From NCBI GenBank assembly GCA_900769835.1, contig CAAGIE010000096.1:1-6800 (forward strand): a DNA stretch of 6,800 nt, in the 5' to 3' direction. This DNA comes from an uncultured Oscillospiraceae bacterium (GTDB taxonomy: Bacteria > Bacillota > Clostridia > Oscillospirales > Oscillospiraceae). Position numbers and translations under genes: made by a program. Shown here piece after piece: positions 5,640 through 6,800 of the stretch. Each line of letters starts with the position of its first letter. Position 1 is the first letter of the stretch. The notes beneath the pieces are model-generated. The model made no database searches. It was not told where the DNA came from and was given only the letters and a program-made list of their open reading frames with translations.

Positions 5640-6437
5640 TTACTGTGTCTCCTTTAATGCATCCTGCGGCTCTTCCAGCAAACGCACATTGGGGTTATCG
5701 CCGGACACATCATCCTCCAACGAAAGGGCATTATTCTTGCACAATTCCAAAATTGCAAGGAAGGTTGCAACCACCTCGGAACGGCTACGGCTGCCACGGA
5801 AAAGATTTCTAAGTCTTTCCACGCCCTTGAGCACCAGAGAACGCACCAGTTCCTTAACCTTTCTGGAAACCGGATAGGGTTCCTTACCGACGATGCCCTT
5901 AAAGTTCACTGTGGGCGGGGGTAATCTGCGCTGGTTACGCTGGGAGATCTCCTCCAGCGCCAGCAACATATCCTCAGGATCGTGCTGGTAGCGGTATGTG
6001 CTATCACGCTTCAGCGGCTCCGGCTCTTTTGTAAAGAGACATCTGCCCACATCGTTCATAGGCTCCAGCACAGTGATCGCCATACGGATCTGATCCAATG
6101 CCTCGCGGCGCTGGCGCTCAATCAAGGACTGACGCAACAGATCCAATTCACTCTCAGCCTCAGCGGCCTCAGCCGCAGAAAGAAGCATCTTGGTTTTAAT
6201 CAGCATCAAATGGGATGCCATTGTGATAAATTCACTGGCGATCTCCATATCCAAGCGTTTCATCTCATCCAGATATGCAATATACTGCTCCAAAATTGCA
6301 GTGATGGACACATCCTGGATCTCTATTTTATTTTTACTAAGAAGCAGGAAAATAACGTCCAGCGGGCCTTCAAAATCCTCCATCGCCTCGTTGCGTGTAT
6401 GGACAATACCCTCCAGACGGTATTGCGGTTCACTCAT
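5640..6437 (-). CDS. scpA: ScpA, segregation and condensation protein A (kleisin)
   Basis: ScpA is the kleisin that bridges the SMC head domains and binds the ScpB dimer in bacterial condensin. The 265-residue length fits the family. The N-terminal SMC-neck-binding region contains FEGPLDVIFLLLSKNKIEIQ (22-41) and ASEFITMASHLMLIKTKMLL (67-86), both hallmark segments. A charged linker (about 90-175) follows; its central part should bind ScpB. The C-terminal winged helix that contacts the SMC cap includes RSEVVATFLAILELCKNNAL (219-238). The start is ATG 6437, preceded by a modest GAGGG site about 7 nt upstream. It is the first gene of the minus-strand run and has its own promoter; scpB follows without a gap. 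Confidence 0.97.
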   Translation of the reverse strand: MSEPQYRLEGIVHTRNEAMEDFEGPLDVIFLLLSKNKIEIQDVSITAILEQYIAYLDEMKRLDMEIASEFITMASHLMLIKTKMLLSAAEAAEAESELDLLRQSLIERQRREALDQIRMAITVLEPMNDVGRCLFTKEPEPLKRDSTYRYQHDPEDMLLALEEISQRNQRRLPPPTVNFKGIVGKEPYPVSRKVKELVRSLVLKGVERLRNLFRGSRSRSEVVATFLAILELCKNNALSLEDDVSGDNPNVRLLEEPQDALKETQ

Positions 6438-6467
6438 TGCAATCCCTCTGTCTGATTATTTGCAATA

Positions 6468-6496
6468 ATTATAACATCATTATTCATATTCTGCAA
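6468..6496 (-). promoter_or_regulatory. Sigma-A promoter of the scpA operon (extended -10)
   Basis: The minus strand carries -35 TTGCAG (6496-6491), a 17-nt spacer and a perfect -10 TATAAT (6473-6468), with TG one base before the -10 (extended -10). The predicted start site is near 6461, giving a leader of about 24 nt. It is the only clear sigma-A promoter for the scpA-to-flavoprotein run. Confidence 0.82.
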
Positions 6497-6508
6497 GTAT
6501 TTCTGCAA
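6489..6508. repeat. Short direct repeat TTCTGCAA at the scpA -35 region
   Basis: Two copies of TTCTGCAA start at 6489 and 6501 on the plus strand, 12 bp apart. The first copy covers the scpA -35 hexamer (6491-6496). The spacing is a little over one DNA turn, so a regulator could bind both, but so short and AT-rich a repeat can arise by chance. Confidence 0.3.
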
Positions 6509-6519
6509 AAATACCGGGA

Positions 6520-6548
6520 TTGCATTTTGCGACAAATTGTGATATTCT
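6520..6548 (+). promoter_or_regulatory. Sigma-A promoter of the rightward membrane-protein gene
   Basis: The plus strand reads -35 TTGCAT (6520-6525), a 17-nt spacer and -10 TATTCT (6543-6548), with TG one base before the -10 (extended -10). The predicted start site is near 6555, just before AGGAGG. It lies back to back with the scpA promoter; the two -35 boxes are 23 bp apart. Confidence 0.65.
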
Positions 6549-6574
6549 ATGAAAAACAGGAGGTGTTTTGACCG

Positions 6575-6800
6575 ATGGTTAATAACAACAAGCGCCAAAA
6601 CCGCTACAAAGTTATGGAACGCTATATGACCTACACCCTGATTGGTGATGCAGCACTCTTTGTTCTGTATCTGATCTTTGCTGCCACCGGTGTGATCTGG
6701 CTGAAAGTCATTACTGCGATTTTTGCAATCCTCATCTCCTTAGGCTGCCTTGCATTCCTGTATCTTTCTCAGGAACTGTTAAAAAAGCGGAGTTTTTGGA
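6575..6800 (+). CDS. Hypothetical small membrane protein, N-terminal part (continues past the window)
   Basis: An open frame runs from ATG 6575 to the window edge (75 codons, no stop). AGGAGG at 6558-6563 lies 11 nt upstream, and a promoter fits just before it. The product starts with a polar, basic segment (MVNNNKRQNRYKVMERYM). Two hydrophobic helices follow at about 19-40 and 44-65, separated by one short turn, then a basic segment (ELLKKRS). By the positive-inside rule both ends should face the cytoplasm, with a helical hairpin in the membrane. I do not recognise a named family and assign no function. It is the only plus-strand gene and is transcribed away from scpA. An upstream ATG at 6549 in another frame meets a stop early and is rejected. 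Confidence 0.8.
   Translation, partial: MVNNNKRQNRYKVMERYMTYTLIGDAALFVLYLIFAATGVIWLKVITAIFAILISLGCLAFLYLSQELLKKRSFW

Noticed and set aside
5640..6437. Bile-acid or novel pathway cluster, mobile element, CRISPR or defence system anywhere in the window
   Set aside because: All coding regions resolve to housekeeping families or one unknown membrane protein; no transposase, integrase, spaced repeats or attachment-like repeats are visible.
6438..6574. Riboswitch or small RNA in the divergent intergenic region
   Set aside because: The 137-bp region is filled by two promoters and ribosome binding sites; both predicted leaders are about 20-25 nt, too short for a riboswitch.

Overview
The window reads as a stretch of ordinary chromosome from an anaerobic Firmicute of the class Clostridia, probably the Oscillospiraceae/Ruminococcaceae part of the gut flora. 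The evidence is a large Bacillus/Clostridium-type SRP RNA directly upstream of dnaX, the scpA-scpB-ytfJ-D,D-carboxypeptidase-rluB gene order, strong AGGAGG ribosome binding sites and moderate GC. The lineage is inferred from these family traits, not from a database match.

Layout, read along the minus strand from right to left. At the right edge a divergent intergenic region (6438-6574) carries one sigma-A-type promoter in each direction. The plus-strand one serves a truncated gene for a small two-helix membrane protein (6575 to the edge). The minus-strand one drives scpA and scpB (condensin subunits), ytfJ (GerW-family spore protein), a penicillin-binding-protein-type D-alanyl-D-alanine carboxypeptidase, rluB (23S rRNA pseudouridine synthase), an RpiR-family regulator and an HI0933/BaiN-type flavoprotein. 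These seven genes lie very close together: stop-start contact at scpA/scpB, gaps of 2 and 7 nt around rluB, and an overlap at rpiR/flavoprotein. The only sizeable gap in the run (58 nt, scpB to ytfJ) holds a sequence resembling a forespore sigma-F promoter.

At the left, a near-consensus sigma-A promoter overlaps the flavoprotein stop codon and drives an acyl carrier protein gene, acpP. Only about 23 nt after acpP comes a roughly 300-nt SRP RNA gene (ffs/scr), and 27 nt after that begins dnaX (first six codons only, cut by the window edge). I see no intrinsic terminator anywhere in the window. acpP, SRP RNA and dnaX may therefore share a transcript, with SRP RNA released by processing of its 24-bp terminal helix.

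Functionally this is housekeeping: chromosome organisation (ScpAB), envelope and spore maturation (carboxypeptidase, YtfJ), ribosome maturation (RluB), lipid synthesis (ACP), membrane protein targeting (SRP RNA) and replication (DnaX). I found no mobile element, CRISPR array, tRNA, rRNA or defence system. The points worth a second look are the SRP RNA variant apical loop and its alternative 5' hairpin, the acpP-SRP RNA-dnaX linkage, the sigma-F-like promoter, and the lack of spmA/spmB between the carboxypeptidase and rluB.
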